From the NCBI RefSeq assembly GCF_901000735.1, contig NC_081550.1:4484669-4548668 (forward strand): 64,000 nucleotides of DNA. Direction: 5' to 3'. The notes beneath the pieces were generated by a model. It did no database searches. It was not told the DNA's origin and was given only the letters and a program-made list of their open reading frames with translations. A program made the translations under genes and the position numbers. Below are positions 23,816 to 35,363 of this stretch, in pieces; the first letter of the stretch is position 1, and each line of letters opens with the position of its first letter. The stretch is from Corylus avellana (Eukaryota > Streptophyta > Magnoliopsida > Fagales > Betulaceae).

Positions 23816-24699
23816 CGTTACGTATTCACGTAACAGGATGTGGTGGGTGAATGGTGGGAGAGAAAGAGAAGTGGGTGAATGGTGGGAGAGAAAGAGAAAG
23901 TGGGAAAGAAAGAGAAGAAGAGGAAATAAAATTTTCGGTGAAGATGAACCAGAGAAGAAGAGAAAGCGGGAGAGAAAGAAAAAATCCAACATTTTTGTTC
24001 CTATTCTATCAGGTGTAACTAGTTGATGTGTACATCTTTTATTGGATGCTGCAAAATATCACTTTTGCAGATGGACCTGATAGAAGATTTAACAATAGTT
24101 ATATTGTCTGAGATGTATTATATATTGCTAATATTGTGGTAACTATGAAAATGGTTATACTATTATCCTGAGTTATTGTATGATAGAGTTTTATAGTTAT
24201 TGTCATAAAACTACGTAAAAGGGAATTCCATGCACTTTGGTAACGCACATAGATGCGTTGTTGTGCTGTTCAAATCATGTTAGGATAAAATTAAAGCATA
24301 ACAATGACAATTTACGAAACTAGGGATTTTTGTAATAGATCTAAAGGTTAGACATTTTTTAACATTTTCAATTGCTAGTTTTCAATGTTTTACATTTGAC
24401 ATTATATTATGAGCATGTTTTAATTGTGATATATGCATTTGAAATATGTCATATGTGCAATGTATGTTATAATTGCGTTTTACACTCTTCAAAGGAAAAT
24501 GGATTTCATGGAAAAATGAGATTTGAGTGAAAATGGGTTTGAATATATATATAATTTTTTTTTTTTTTCAAAGGTACGAGGTTTGAAGAGTGTGGCTATT
24601 ACAAAAGACTTGTAAAAGTTTGATTTCACAAAAGAATTTGTGAAAGTGTTTTTGATTCTTGTATCCATTGATGAAAGGGAGTTAAAACTCTTATCATCA

Positions 24700-24805
24700 A
24701 ATGCATCAACGGATCAAAGTTTTCTACAATTTTAAAGAAATTATAAATTCTCAAATTATGAAATTTAGGCTATTTCTTTACATCGAAACACTTAAAAAAA
24801 ATATC
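24700..24805. repeat. Single arm of a foldback family in the nitrilase upstream region
   Basis: CAATTTTAAAGAAAT followed by CATCGAAACACTTA matches an arm of the foldback at 406-737. It ends about 85 bp before the nitrilase start codon, so part of a transposon-derived repeat forms the proximal upstream region. Confidence 0.45.
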
Positions 24806-24887
24806 ACCTAACGAACAATCCAAGCACTTGCAGTCACACGCTCACTGAACCAATCTCAGACAGCAGCGCCAAAAACGACCAATCTAC

Positions 24888-27800
24888 ATGGCGATTGTAC
24901 CCTCGCCCCCCATGTTCGCGGAGGTCAACATGGGCGCCGACTCCTCCGCACCCACGGTCCGAGCCACCGTGGTCCAGGCCTCCACTGTCTTCTACGACAC
25001 CCCCGCCACTCTAGGTCATCACTTGTTTTTTTGTTTTTGTTTTTGTTCTTTTTTTTCTCCATACTGAATGTTACTATATTTTTGGACCTGAAATTTTGTT
25101 GGATTTCTATTGTGTTGCTTGTTTTACATGATCGTTTACCCATTTGTTAGAATTCAATTAAATTGATGAGTATAACTTTCGGTGATTGATTTCTGCTCTA
25201 TTACTATTTTTTCTCTGTGTATTGATTTCATGCTGCTAATTGATTCTATATTCTTTGTCATGTGTGTTTAAGAGAAGTTTATTGTTCTAATCTGTTTTTA
25301 TGTGAGGTAGAATAATGTTTCTAGTTGAGGTGAAGATGTTGGTTTTTTGATTTCTGATTGAACGTCTAGATAAGGCTGAAAGGTTGCTGGCAGAAGCCGC
25401 CGGGTACGGATCCCAGCTGGTAGTGTTTCCAGAAGCATTTGTGGGTGGCTATCCGCGTGGTTCCAATTTCGGTGTTACCATTGGGAACCGAACAGCAAAG
25501 GGCAAAGAGGATTTTCGCAAGTATCATGCTTCGGCCATCGATGTACCTGGTAAGACTTTGAGACTGTGTTCGATTTCGTGTTCATTTTGTGCTCATTGGA
25601 TGGATTTATTGTTTTAGAACCTGGATTTGATGGAATGTTCTAGGCCACCTGATTTTTTGGCCTGTAATTGACCTAATGGAAGTTCGACTATAGATAATCA
25701 GATAACTTCTTAAACAATCTAACCATTGGTTGTAATTAATTGTATAGTTAGATGAAAATTAAGAGAATTACTTTCTGTTCTTCTTTTGTCTCTGTGAAAA
25801 TGATATTCTGGTCTTATAAAAAAGCAATAATAAAACATTCTGGTACATTTCTGTGAGTACTTGGGTGCAACAGAAAAGGTTTCTGATTGTGTTCCTTCTT
25901 CTTGTAATTATAATACGACAATTTTTGACTCTTTATTTTTTTTAAATGGGAATTTTTCTGTCTTGAGGAAATTTTGATCTCCATTTATTGCTGACCTGAT
26001 GAGATGTTAGTGCTTAGGATGACAGATGACGAGGTATTTTAATTGTGGCTATTTAGGTACTTTCCAATGAATTGATGGCATTTGATGACTGATTTTGTAA
26101 CACCTCACCTCAATGACACACAATATTGCCTGCTTTTGGCTCCCCCAAATCAGACTTCTTTGGAGGTCACCTATCTTGGTACTACTCCAGCAAAAGCGCA
26201 CTTAACTGCGGAGTTCTGATGGGATCATGACCATTACGGCTTTAAAACGCGTTGTTGTCATTAAGGGTGTAGTATACATTTAAGCACATCCTCATCTCTA
26301 TACCCAGGCGATATGGGATGTCACAGATTTGATTCTGGGAAAGAAAAGCTTTTTATTTGTTCTGTCAAAAGCTTTATTATTCTCTTCCATGGAAGGTGTA
26401 TGCCAGATTGTTTGGTCTGTGCCTGCAAGTAATATGTGAAAGATCCTGAAACAACTTGGATCCTTTGGTTTTTTGCCTAGAACTGCATCAAGAGTGCAGT
26501 TTCTGAATTGGTTGGTTTCAAACTAGTTTAAGTAAGAGACAGATATGAATGTATTTAAACAATCATATCAGAGTTGAAATGAAATCCTATGTATGATATA
26601 GTTTAACCAAGTTTCAAAATTTTGGAGATTCAAGTTACAGCATCTTTTCAACTAGGAGAACAACGTCTGGTGTTTTTGGCTTTCTTTCTGGCTGGGCCTT
26701 ACATCCACAGTATTTTATGCAATATGAAATCATACTCGTGTTGATGTAAATAGTATATTACTTAAGAACAATGTAATATGCAGTATGGTTGACGAAAATA
26801 GCATTATATATGTTATTACCTGAAAAAAAAAATGCAAATACATGGAACTTTTCGTCCTTTTTTGAGAATCTTTTTGTTGAAGTGTTGCAATTTTTTTTTT
26901 TTTTTTTTGTTATGTCATGTCAATATGCAACCTAAGATTAACCCATTTTTGACATAATGATAATTTGGAACTCAGTTCTTTTATGGAATGGGCAAGTATT
27001 GAGTAGTTCAAATGGACATTATCAAGTTGCAGCAGATCTATTGACTGAAAATAATAATGATTACTATACATTTTATGGAATTATGTGCACTTTCATTGTT
27101 AATGCGATTTGGAGGCCTAATTGAATTCATATTGAATCTGTATAGGTTTAGTTATGGTCAGTTTTAACTGATTTATTTGATACAATGCAGGTCCTGAAGT
27201 TGACCGGTTAGCAGCAATGGCTGGAAAGTATAAGGTGTATTTGGTGATGGGTGTGATAGAGAGAGATGGATATACACTTTACTGTACCGTTCTGTTTTTT
27301 AATTCTCAAGGTCATTACCTGGGAAAGCACCGGAAAGTCATGCCAACAGCATTGGAGCGTATCATCTGGGGGTTTGGAGATGGATCAACAATTCCAGTTT
27401 TTGAAACTCAAATTGGAAAAATAGGTGCTGCCATTTGTTGGGAAAACAGAATGCCTTTGCTAAGGACTGCGATGTATGCTAAAGGTTAGTAATCTTTGAT
27501 CCTTACCACAATTCATATTAATACGAATATGTATAACATTTTTTCAAGCTTTTTATTTTTTTTATTTTTTTTCATTTCTTTACCTCTTATTGGTTCGGAA
27601 GTAATATCATATTTTGATTATTTATTTATATATTTTGGTTTTGTGGAATCTCGCAGATCTAAATTGTTATCAGTCCAGGACCAATTGAAGAATTTTAAGA
27701 AAGTAGTAGCCCACCTTGGTGGCCCAGTTAGTGTTTATTCCCCCACTCCTCCCTCTCTTCCTCTCTGTGCGTGCAATCATTTGTTGGATTCTAACTAGGT

Positions 27801-30800
27801 CCTAGGTGTTCAGGCTCCTTAGCTAATGAAATTGACAAATAAATCATTATAGGGCCTGACTGTGCTGGCTCAAATTGGCACCATACTGGGATGTGCAACT
27901 CTGGAGAGCAACATCAGTCTGCTGGACTGTACTGGCTCAAATTGGCACCAAAATTGGGATGTGCAACTCTGGAAACCAGCATCAGTCTGCCAGAGTGCTA
28001 AATAGCTCAGGTCGTTTGCGATAATTGGTGCTAAGAAACCATTCGTCTCCTCTGTGAGAGCCTTCCATCTCCCAAGTGAGATCCTCTTGCCTTCTCTGTG
28101 TGTGCTCGGGGAGGAGGGCAAAGCTTCGCCTCTTCTCTCCTCCCCAACCACCACCCCTCCTTTTCCTTGTGTTTTGTAACCCATCTCCTTTACCAAACAT
28201 TATAGTGGAGTTCCTATGTAACAACTCTAGCTTAGTTGATTTTAGTGCAATCCTCCCAGCTGTGGCAACCAAGACTCCTTGTTGCCGCAGGTGTGCCTAC
28301 CAACAACCAATCTTCTGGTCTTCTACAAAAATTGCCTGTTTTAGCGGCCCATTCTTGGTCCTTGGGTCTAGAAGTTACTGGACCAAGTCATTTACTTGGC
28401 CCATTTTCATTTTTTTAATGTTTAATTTGGTATTGTATCATTTGTACTAGGGAGCTTGTTGGGGTCCCCTACCCCCTTCATGTGTATTGTGCTTTTATTT
28501 TGTTAATTAATTTTAATCTTACACAAAAATTAAAAAAAATTAAAAAATCATTCAGCCAGGCCCTTGCTAGCAATATACCTGTGTCATGGTTATTTTTGGT
28601 TTTTGAAAGTGCAACCTTCATTTCTTTTTTCCAATATCGTCATACTTTTTTTGTTTTTCTGTCAAATACTAATAGTTTTTATGTTAAAACTAAAAAATTC
28701 GTTACACGCCCCAAGTTGTTACAAACCAGATTATCAAACAGAATAACATCTAAGCCAATTACCACAATTAAAGTCACCATAATCCAACAAAGCATAAAAT
28801 AAAATCAATGCAAGGATTTGGTGACAAAATGAAAACTTTTTGAAGAACTCTTCAAAAGTAAAACCACTATGAGGTCAGTCAACCCCAAAGATATCCACTA
28901 TAGAAGATTTATGTTACAAATAAGTCAGCTCACAAACTTTTATAATCCTAGACTTAATTTGCAACTCCGACAAAAGACCTATTCACCTTCTAACGTAGTG
29001 GCTTCAGAACTTCTAGTCTTCTTGTACAAGGATCACATTCATACACAAACCTTGTCCATTGCAAACCCAAAAATCTGGTGAGTGAAAGTTTTTCTATGGT
29101 TTAATTGATGAAGAACAAGGAGAGGATGTATATTGGTTTAGGCTCAAATTTGTTTAAGTTTCTCTCCGAAACAATAAACAAAATCATGTGGGTTTTATGA
29201 AAATCGTAGGTCATTATATAGGTAGGGAGAATACAAAGGTTTTTATGTCAAGTCGGTTTAGAATTAAAACACTCTGTGGTTGCTTCATTTGAACGAGACT
29301 TAAGTCTGTTTGAACGAACTCTAGGGTTTTTCAAAGATCACATCATCTTGTTCAAACAAGCTCCGAACAAAACTACGACCAAGGCTCTCAGTAGTCTTGA
29401 TGCAACACTTCGTTCAAACGTAAGTATGAACGTGGCTCTCAGGTTTTTGAATGAAACTTGATGTGCACCTTTGTTTAACGGGCTTTGAACAAACTTGTGA
29501 ATGAAAGCTTTCAAATCTTCAATTTCAGCACCAAATTAACACCGATTCATCTCTAAACCAAAACCTAAAATGTTACAACCCAGAAACCATGTTTTGACCC
29601 AAGAAATTGCCAACATACTAAAACCTAACAAAGACTTTGTTTAAATGATCAGTTTTCTGTTGGCAAAGTCTTTCCTATATTAATAGTATTATCCAATATC
29701 TGTTCTTAAATTGTGTGCCTCAGCTCCTTGAATTTCCTTCTTATTGATTGAATGCCATCTAAAGCAATTTTGGTTGAGAATTCTAAATGTGATTATCTAT
29801 AATGATTATGATACATGGGATGTTTCTGCTTGGAAATTATAGCATTTTGTTCGTGTTGCATGATGTTTAGTTTTAGATCATCTTATATATTTAGGTTTGA
29901 TTTATGACAGTATTTGTTTTTAGGTGTTGAAATATATTGTGCACCTACGGCTGATTCCAGGGAGGTATGGCAAGCATCAATGACTCACATTGCTCTTGAG
30001 GGTGGATGTTTTGTTTTGTCAGCCAACCAATTCTGTCGAAGGAAAGATTACCCACCTCCGCCAGAGTATTTATTTTCAGGCACAGAACAGGACCTCACAC
30101 CAGATTCTGTTGTCTGTGCTGGAGGCAGTGTCATTATATCACCCTCAGGGACTGTTCTGGCAGGACCCAACTATGATGGGGAGGCACTCATCTCAGCAGA
30201 TCTAGGTAGGTCACTCTTGTCTACTATATGTACTTTCCTGAACTTTCAAGGTCTCTCTTAATTTCTCTTTATAGTGTTATTCATGAGGAATCAATATGGT
30301 TGAACAATTTGATGGGTTCCTGAGATAGAATTGTTTATTTGGTTTCAAGGGACAACAAAAATAAAGAGAACAATTTGAATCACAAATGAAAGCAACTGTG
30401 AGAGACCAAAAGTAACCATCTAGAATGTGTGCCATCCAGACAGTGTGTTAGAAATCAAATGGAAAGACCTAAAGAAGCTATCTATAATGTATGTTATGCT
30501 TTTGTTTGTTCTTTTCATTTTCTTTTTGCATACTCTTGCAGTCATTGGGATCATGGCCTCTGCTACAAATTTCAAGCCCTTTTCCTTTTGTCTTTTTCAT
30601 TGCTTAGCATCTACACGACTTAATTGTCCCATTTTAAAAAGTACTTTCTAAAAAAACACATTTTAAGGTGAAATACTGTTAATATGTGTGCGTATATTTT
30701 AGTTGAAATATGATTTAACATGAAATATAAATGCAAAGGCATGAAAAGAAGACAATTATTTTGCAAATCTCTGCCAAACTTTCTTAGCTTTTTTTAAGTG

Positions 30801-31551
30801 AGCAGGCGCAACCTGCTTTTTTAAGATCCTCATTGTTGGACGGTGCAGTGACCAATGTCAACATTATTGTTCTCTATGGACCACAACTTGTGCATCGCAT
30901 AGGAAATTCACATGGTTCAGATTCTTTTCACCATCTGATTTACCCTCACTTTTGTGGTAAAACTAGGCTGTCATTATGGCTGTTGAGAAAATTACATCTG
31001 AAGTTGAGCAGTAGGAATTATTAAATGGCCCTCTCTCTAGCTGTGTCCCCCCTCCCCTTCCTCCTTCTGATATGGCCTTGTTTGCTAACACCTTTTTTTC
31101 TTTCTACCCAAAAAAGTTAAAAACATTAACAAACAACTTTCCTCGTAAAACACTTACAAAAAACTCAAAACTACTGTCACCTTTTATGTCATATCAAAAC
31201 ACTTTCAACCAAAACGCAAAAAACCTCCTGAAAAACATTATCAAACACCACCATGGTCCTTGAATGTTTTCTCCCAAATGTAAAGACACAGTGTCTCACA
31301 TAAGCTGTGGTTTTTTTTTTTTTTTTTGGGGGGGGGTTGGTACATTTATTTGTGTTTTTGGTTTGATACTTGACCTCTGATTCTGGTAATGCATAAATGT
31401 TGCAGATCTGGGTGAAATAGCAAGGGCAAAATTTGATTTTGATGTTGTTGGACACTACTCAAGGCCTGAAGTCCTAAGCTTGATAGTGAGGGACCATCCT
31501 GCAAAGCCGGTTACTTTCACATCAGCATCAGAGAAACCAGAAGACTACTAA
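24888..31551 (+). CDS. NIT4: Bifunctional nitrilase/nitrile hydratase, NIT4 type (beta-cyanoalanine hydrolysis)
   Basis: NIT4-type enzymes convert beta-cyano-L-alanine, made during cyanide detoxification, to asparagine or to aspartate plus ammonia. Exons are 24888-25014, 25370-25549, 27191-27484, 29924-30205 and 31406-31551. All borders are GT-AG and all four introns interrupt after codon base 1, giving 342 residues, close to the usual length. The catalytic triad is visible: Glu64 ([12 protein letters not shown]), Lys151 ([13 protein letters not shown]) and Cys185 ([13 protein letters not shown]). Further family blocks are [34 protein letters not shown] and [18 protein letters not shown]. Introns hold a solo LTR (26096-26325), a 69-bp tandem repeat and a long inverted repeat arm. 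It appears functional. NIT4 rather than NIT1-3 is inferred from the motif wording and from NIT4 being the form found in all plants. Confidence 0.93.
26096..26325 (-). mobile_element. Cassandra-type TRIM solo LTR with 5S rRNA-like segment
   Basis: Read on the minus strand, this 230-bp unit begins TGTGACATCCCATATCG and ends GAGGTGTTACA (TG...CA). It is flanked by a perfect 5-bp target duplication, GATTT, at 26091-26095 and 26326-26330. Bases 26152-26226 on the minus strand match the 3' two thirds of plant 5S rRNA, including GATCCCATCAGAACTCCGC, AGTTAAGTGCGC and AGTAGTACCAAGATAGGTGA, the internal polymerase III promoter boxes. LTRs carrying 5S sequence are the defining trait of Cassandra TRIM elements. 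Only one LTR is present, so the element recombined to a solo LTR inside nitrilase intron 2. Confidence 0.9.
27856..27993. repeat. Two-copy 69-bp tandem repeat in nitrilase intron 3
   Basis: Units at 27856-27924 and 27925-27993 share CTGGCTCAAATTGGCACCA, GGGATGTGCAACTCTGGA and CATCAGTCTGC. They sit in a segment with no coding potential. Confidence 0.75.
29270..29600. repeat. LTR-like repeat with GTTCAAAC/GTTTGAAC motifs, nitrilase intron 3
   Basis: Repeated CGTTCAAAC, TTTGAACGA and TTTGAACAA words resemble the segment at 50104-50610. Both look like diverged LTRs of one family; this one would be reversed, closing with ATGTTACAAC. No complete ends were fixed. Confidence 0.3.
31102..31287. repeat. 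Inverted repeat arm in nitrilase intron 4
   Basis: About 186 bp matching 31855-32040 in inverse orientation. Shared blocks include TCTACCCAAAAAAGTT, CTACTGTCACCTTTTAT, TCAAAACACT and CACCACCATGGTCCTTGAATG. The two arms flank the last coding exon of the nitrilase. Confidence 0.75.
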
Positions 31552-31854
31552 GTAATTGTGACTTTCACCAGCCAGCAATTAGTGCACTTCTGCAAATTCT
31601 AGGCCTTGTCATCAATCGTCGGATGGACACTGGTTTTGACACCATCTTCTTTACTGTTGTCAGACGTGTGGTCCTTCCTGTATTGCTGTATCTTCCTTCG
31701 TGAACAACCTTTTTCTTGCATACCATATGTTGTTGTGGTGTTTCATGTTAATATTGTTGTTGTTGATTAATTACCAAAACACACGGTTATACTTCCTTCA
31801 GTTCTGTACATGTCCTACTTACTAAAGGATTTGGCTTACATCCTCAAAAAATTC

Positions 31855-32040
31855 TGTCTTTACATTTGGGTGAGAACATTCAAGGACCATGGTGGTGTTT
31901 GATAACGTTTTTAGGAGGTTTTTTGTGTTTTGGTTGAGAGTGTTTTGATGTGATATATAAAAGGTGACAATAGTTTTGAGTTTTTTATAGGTGTTTTATG
32001 AAGAAAGTTGTTTGGTAATGTTTGAACTTTTTTGGGTAGA
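31855..32040. repeat. Inverted repeat arm downstream of the nitrilase stop codon
   Basis: Inverse copy of the intron 4 arm (31102-31287), beginning about 300 bp after the stop codon. It may lie in or just beyond the 3' UTR. Each copy is probably a separate MITE insertion of one family. Confidence 0.75.
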
Positions 32041-32059
32041 AAATGTAGGAATATTATTG

Positions 32060-32235
32060 CAGTTACTAGAAAATGTAGAGAAGTCCTTGATGAATCAGGC
32101 GGACACGACTGTTACAGAGGTAGTAGGGAAGTTTGAAGATGTTTTTGAAGAACCACCTAGCAGGTCCCATGATCATGCCATTATCCTCAAACAAGATGCA
32201 GAATGTTACCCATATTTTCATTTAGCATTAAAATC
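32060..32235 (+). mobile_element. Ty3/gypsy pol fragment
   Basis: The translation contains KFEDVFEEPPSRSHDHAIIL, the segment just upstream of the reverse transcriptase core in gypsy polyproteins (consensus F.DVF.EP...PP.R.HDH.I.L). Only about 50 residues survive, followed by an A-rich tract. Its 3' portion is duplicated at 37683-37775. It is a relic, not a gene. Confidence 0.6.
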
Positions 32236-32746
32236 GCACGTCTTTAAAATGCATTCATTTGTCAACAATTTGAAAAAAAAAAAAAAAAAAAAAAAAACGA
32301 ATTTTGTTACTTTTTTAAATCACAATTTTATAAAATGCAATTCTAACGATACATTTTACATTTGATTTAAATCATATTTTAATCCAAATCGCAATATCGC
32401 ATTATTATCTTTATATCTCATTAAGCCATTGTAATCGATAGATTTAAAGAACTAGGTAAAATTCAAATAAATAAAGGGATTAAATACTTTTTTGCTCAAG
32501 TATTTTAACAACTTTATTTTTTGCCCCCCTTCCCAAGCTTAAGTTTTTATCACACAAGATTTCGGCTATTATAAAGCTGAGATATATTTTGTTTAAATTT
32601 CTTCGGGTCCAAAATTGACATTGTAAAAACCACGCCAACACCATTAAAAAAAATCGACATGCTGCCAATATATTAATTAAAAATACAAAAAATTAAGATT
32701 AAAAATAAAAATAAACAAAAATACAATTGCCCCAGCTTCAAACATG

Positions 32747-32764
32747 ATATATATATATATATAT
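32747..32764. repeat. (TA)n microsatellite, short allele
   Basis: About 18 bp of TA repeat downstream of the receptor kinase. The equivalent position in the second copy (38299-38334) has about 36 bp. Confidence 0.8.
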
Positions 32765-32957
32765 TCCACCCCAACCTCAACCCCAAGGTGTAGTGGTGCA
32801 CCACCATAAACTGAGGGGAAATTACATACGTAGCCTTAAGAAACTTTATAGTCTGGAAAATGGAAATTACATCTTGGCCTAAAAAAATAAAAATAAAAAA
32901 CTTAGATCAATAATACACATGGACATGGTAGCGGCGTCAGCATTTTGACGCCAAAAA

Positions 32958-35363
32958 CTAGTCATCTCCAAGGAAGAAGATGGTGGGCTTTCGTGGCTCT
33001 GTGATCTCCACCGTTCCTTCCAGCATCTTAGCCACCTTCCCCATGGATGGCCTCATCTCCGGTCGATCTTGGAGGCACCACATCGCCGTCTTGACCATCC
33101 GATCCACCAAACCAAAGTGGGCCCGACTATCATAACTATGCTTGATCCGACGGTCCAAAATGTCCTCCACCTTTATCTCCTTGAACACCTTCTCAAACGC
33201 CCACCCCGGAAAGTACCACTCCTCGCTGTTCTTCGACCCCTGCATCTCGAAGTTCCTTGTTCCGGTCACAATCTCCAACAACACCATCCCAAAGCTGTAC
33301 ACATCCGCCTTCGAGGTTATCGGCTCCATCTTGACCCATTCGGGCGCCATGTACCCACGGGTGCCCCGCATCCGAGACATGCTTACCATATCCTCCTTCT
33401 TCCTTAGCTTCGCCAATCCGAAATCCGATATCTTGGGGCAGAAGTCATCCCCCAATAGTATATTCTCCGGCTTAATATCGCAGTGCAGAACCCACTCCAA
33501 GCATTCCTCGTGCAAATATGCAATCGCTCTAGCCACTCCCAGGGCAATCCGGTACCGGACGTTCCAGTCCAGAATCGGGTTCTGGCCGTTCTCCGAAACA
33601 GGGTCCATTTCCATCTCGTCACTCTCGGTGAAATTGCCACGTCCCCGATTAAAGATGTACTTGTCAAGGGAGCCATTGGGGACGTACTCGTAGACCAGGA
33701 TTCTCTTTCCTTTCTCAGCGCAGAACCCCCATAGCCTGACCAAGTTGAGGTGGTGCATCCGGGCGATGATGGTGACTTCCGCCCAGAACTCGGGGTCGCC
33801 GCCGGTGACATTCTTCAAACACTTGACCGCCACGACGCGGTGATCGCTCAGCTCGCCTTTGTAAACATCGCCGAACCCGCCTTTACCGATCAAGTTTGAG
33901 AAGTCATTGGTGGCGGCTTTGAGCTCGGCGAAGGTGAATCGCTTGGGTCCGCCTGCCGGAAGAAACTCGAGGCCCAGAGTCTGAGCCATATCCCTGTACT
34001 TGATGTACTTCTTGACGAAGCCCCAGAAGAAACCCACCCCGGAGATTAGCTCCAAGGCAAAGAGAACGCACACTATCGCTATGTTTCTCCTCGTGGTCTT
34101 GGATTCTTCCGGCGGCAGAGGAAGGCTTATCTTGACAGGGCATGTCGTTTCGAGCAAATTGGTCATGCCGGTGAAGTTTGTCTCGTCTGTCTCCGATTTG
34201 TCTACGCGCAAAAACATGGCGGCCTCCGTGCCCGGCGACCAATACCCGTATATAAGTCGTTCCAATTGTAGAGCGCAATAGCCTTGCCCATCATACTTGA
34301 ACCCAAACCCAAGACATTTGGTATTGTTATGGCAGCTAGCTTCACAACTCTTCAAATTCTTAGCATTGACCCCAATCGTATTGCTGCCCCCGCTGGTATA
34401 ATTGACATAATCGAGCCGAATAAACTTGGTATTTTCCGGGATATTGATCGGAATTTTGATTCCACATCCTTTTTCTTTTGCTCCTCCGAGCGTTTCCCTA
34501 AACCCAGGCGGGCATACACATGAGGTAGAAGAGTTTTGGCCATCACTAATGCAGATGGCATTAGGCCCACATGTCCCATAAACTTTGCAAATTTCTTGAA
34601 TTGCTTTCCAAACAACGACCCACTGACGCTGATCTGGATCGTAACTGTAAATTCTGAGATTACCGTCGTCATCAAGCGTCAATCTACGCCACCGGCTATC
34701 ACCGAGATCTGCGGTAACGAAAGAACCCCCATTCGCCTGGACCAGTGTTCCGCTATCATTGAGCTTTTGGAAAGCGTTACCCTTATAGGCAGTCCAATAA
34801 CTGTCGGTGGAATCAAAAAGCAGGTCCATGGCTTTGGAGAAGCTGTATTTACCGTTCTTGGAAGTGATTCTGGACCCATTTATATTCTGGTTCGGCAAGA
34901 TAGTATCTGTCGGAACATTGAAACTCTGCCAGTTTGAGTAAATAAGATTGCCGTCTCTGCTTAGGTGGAGGCTGGTGGAGTTTGGGTTTCCGGAGGCATT
35001 CTGCGGCCACAAGTTCCGGCCTGAGGAGTCGTTGAGATGGAGCTGGCCGGAGGCGGTGATGACAAGGGCGGCCGAGCCGTTGACCGAAAGGTTACCAGTG
35101 GTTGACCAAACGATGGTTTGTTCTGAGACGTTGTGGTACCAAACTGAGAAGGTGTAGTGCTCTGGGGAACTGGGTTGGGACCGAAATCCGGCGGCGAAGA
35201 CGGAGTTGGGAGAGAGAAGGATTTGGTTCTGGGTTGGGCGCCATGGGGAGTTTGAGAAATTGAAGGATGAGAGTTTGAGTGGTTGTTGTTGGGCTGAGGA
35301 TGGTGGAGGGTTGGAGAGTAGGAAGGCGAAGATGAGGGAGAGGAGTAGTACTCCTGTAGCCAT
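32958..35363 (-). CDS. G-type lectin S-receptor-like serine/threonine protein kinase (At1g34300-like)
   Basis: Plasma-membrane receptor kinase, 801 residues in one exon. In order: signal peptide (1-24); bulb-type mannose-binding lectin domain (about 30-150); an S-locus-glycoprotein-like region; an EGF-like cysteine stretch (about 259-290, CKVYGTCGPNAICISDG); a PAN/apple domain (about 300-390); a transmembrane helix (about 427-450); and the kinase. Kinase motifs are GKGGFGDVYKG (493-503), Lys514 in VAVKCLK, HCDIKPENILL (627-637), DFG (647-649) and APEW (673-676). The catalytic loop is HCD rather than HRD, so it is a non-RD kinase, a class common in immune or cell-surface recognition receptors. 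Many N-glycosylation sites lie in the ectodomain. Ligand is unknown. It appears intact; a near-identical C-terminal copy follows at 38528-39442. Confidence 0.95.
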   Translation of the reverse strand: MATGVLLLSLIFAFLLSNPPPSSAQQQPLKLSSFNFSNSPWRPTQNQILLSPNSVFAAGFRSQPSSPEHYTFSVWYHNVSEQTIVWSTTGNLSVNGSAALVITASGQLHLNDSSGRNLWPQNASGNPNSTSLHLSRDGNLIYSNWQSFNVPTDTILPNQNINGSRITSKNGKYSFSKAMDLLFDSTDSYWTAYKGNAFQKLNDSGTLVQANGGSFVTADLGDSRWRRLTLDDDGNLRIYSYDPDQRQWVVVWKAIQEICKVYGTCGPNAICISDGQNSSTSCVCPPGFRETLGGAKEKGCGIKIPINIPENTKFIRLDYVNYTSGGSNTIGVNAKNLKSCEASCHNNTKCLGFGFKYDGQGYCALQLERLIYGYWSPGTEAAMFLRVDKSETDETNFTGMTNLLETTCPVKISLPLPPEESKTTRRNIAIVCVLFALELISGVGFFWGFVKKYIKYRDMAQTLGLEFLPAGGPKRFTFAELKAATNDFSNLIGKGGFGDVYKGELSDHRVVAVKCLKNVTGGDPEFWAEVTIIARMHHLNLVRLWGFCAEKGKRILVYEYVPNGSLDKYIFNRGRGNFTESDEMEMDPVSENGQNPILDWNVRYRIALGVARAIAYLHEECLEWVLHCDIKPENILLGDDFCPKISDFGLAKLRKKEDMVSMSRMRGTRGYMAPEWVKMEPITSKADVYSFGMVLLEIVTGTRNFEMQGSKNSEEWYFPGWAFEKVFKEIKVEDILDRRIKHSYDSRAHFGLVDRMVKTAMWCLQDRPEMRPSMGKVAKMLEGTVEITEPRKPTIFFLGDD

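Noticed and set aside
23812..23842. Palindrome around TTACGTATTCACGTAA as a regulatory operator
   Set aside because: It sits at the edge of LTR-like and low-complexity sequence with no adjacent gene; chance or transposon origin is more likely.
26152..26226. Possible 5S rRNA gene
   Set aside because: The 5' part of 5S rRNA is missing or diverged, and the segment lies inside a 230-bp unit with TG...CA ends and a 5-bp target duplication, so it is part of a Cassandra-type LTR.
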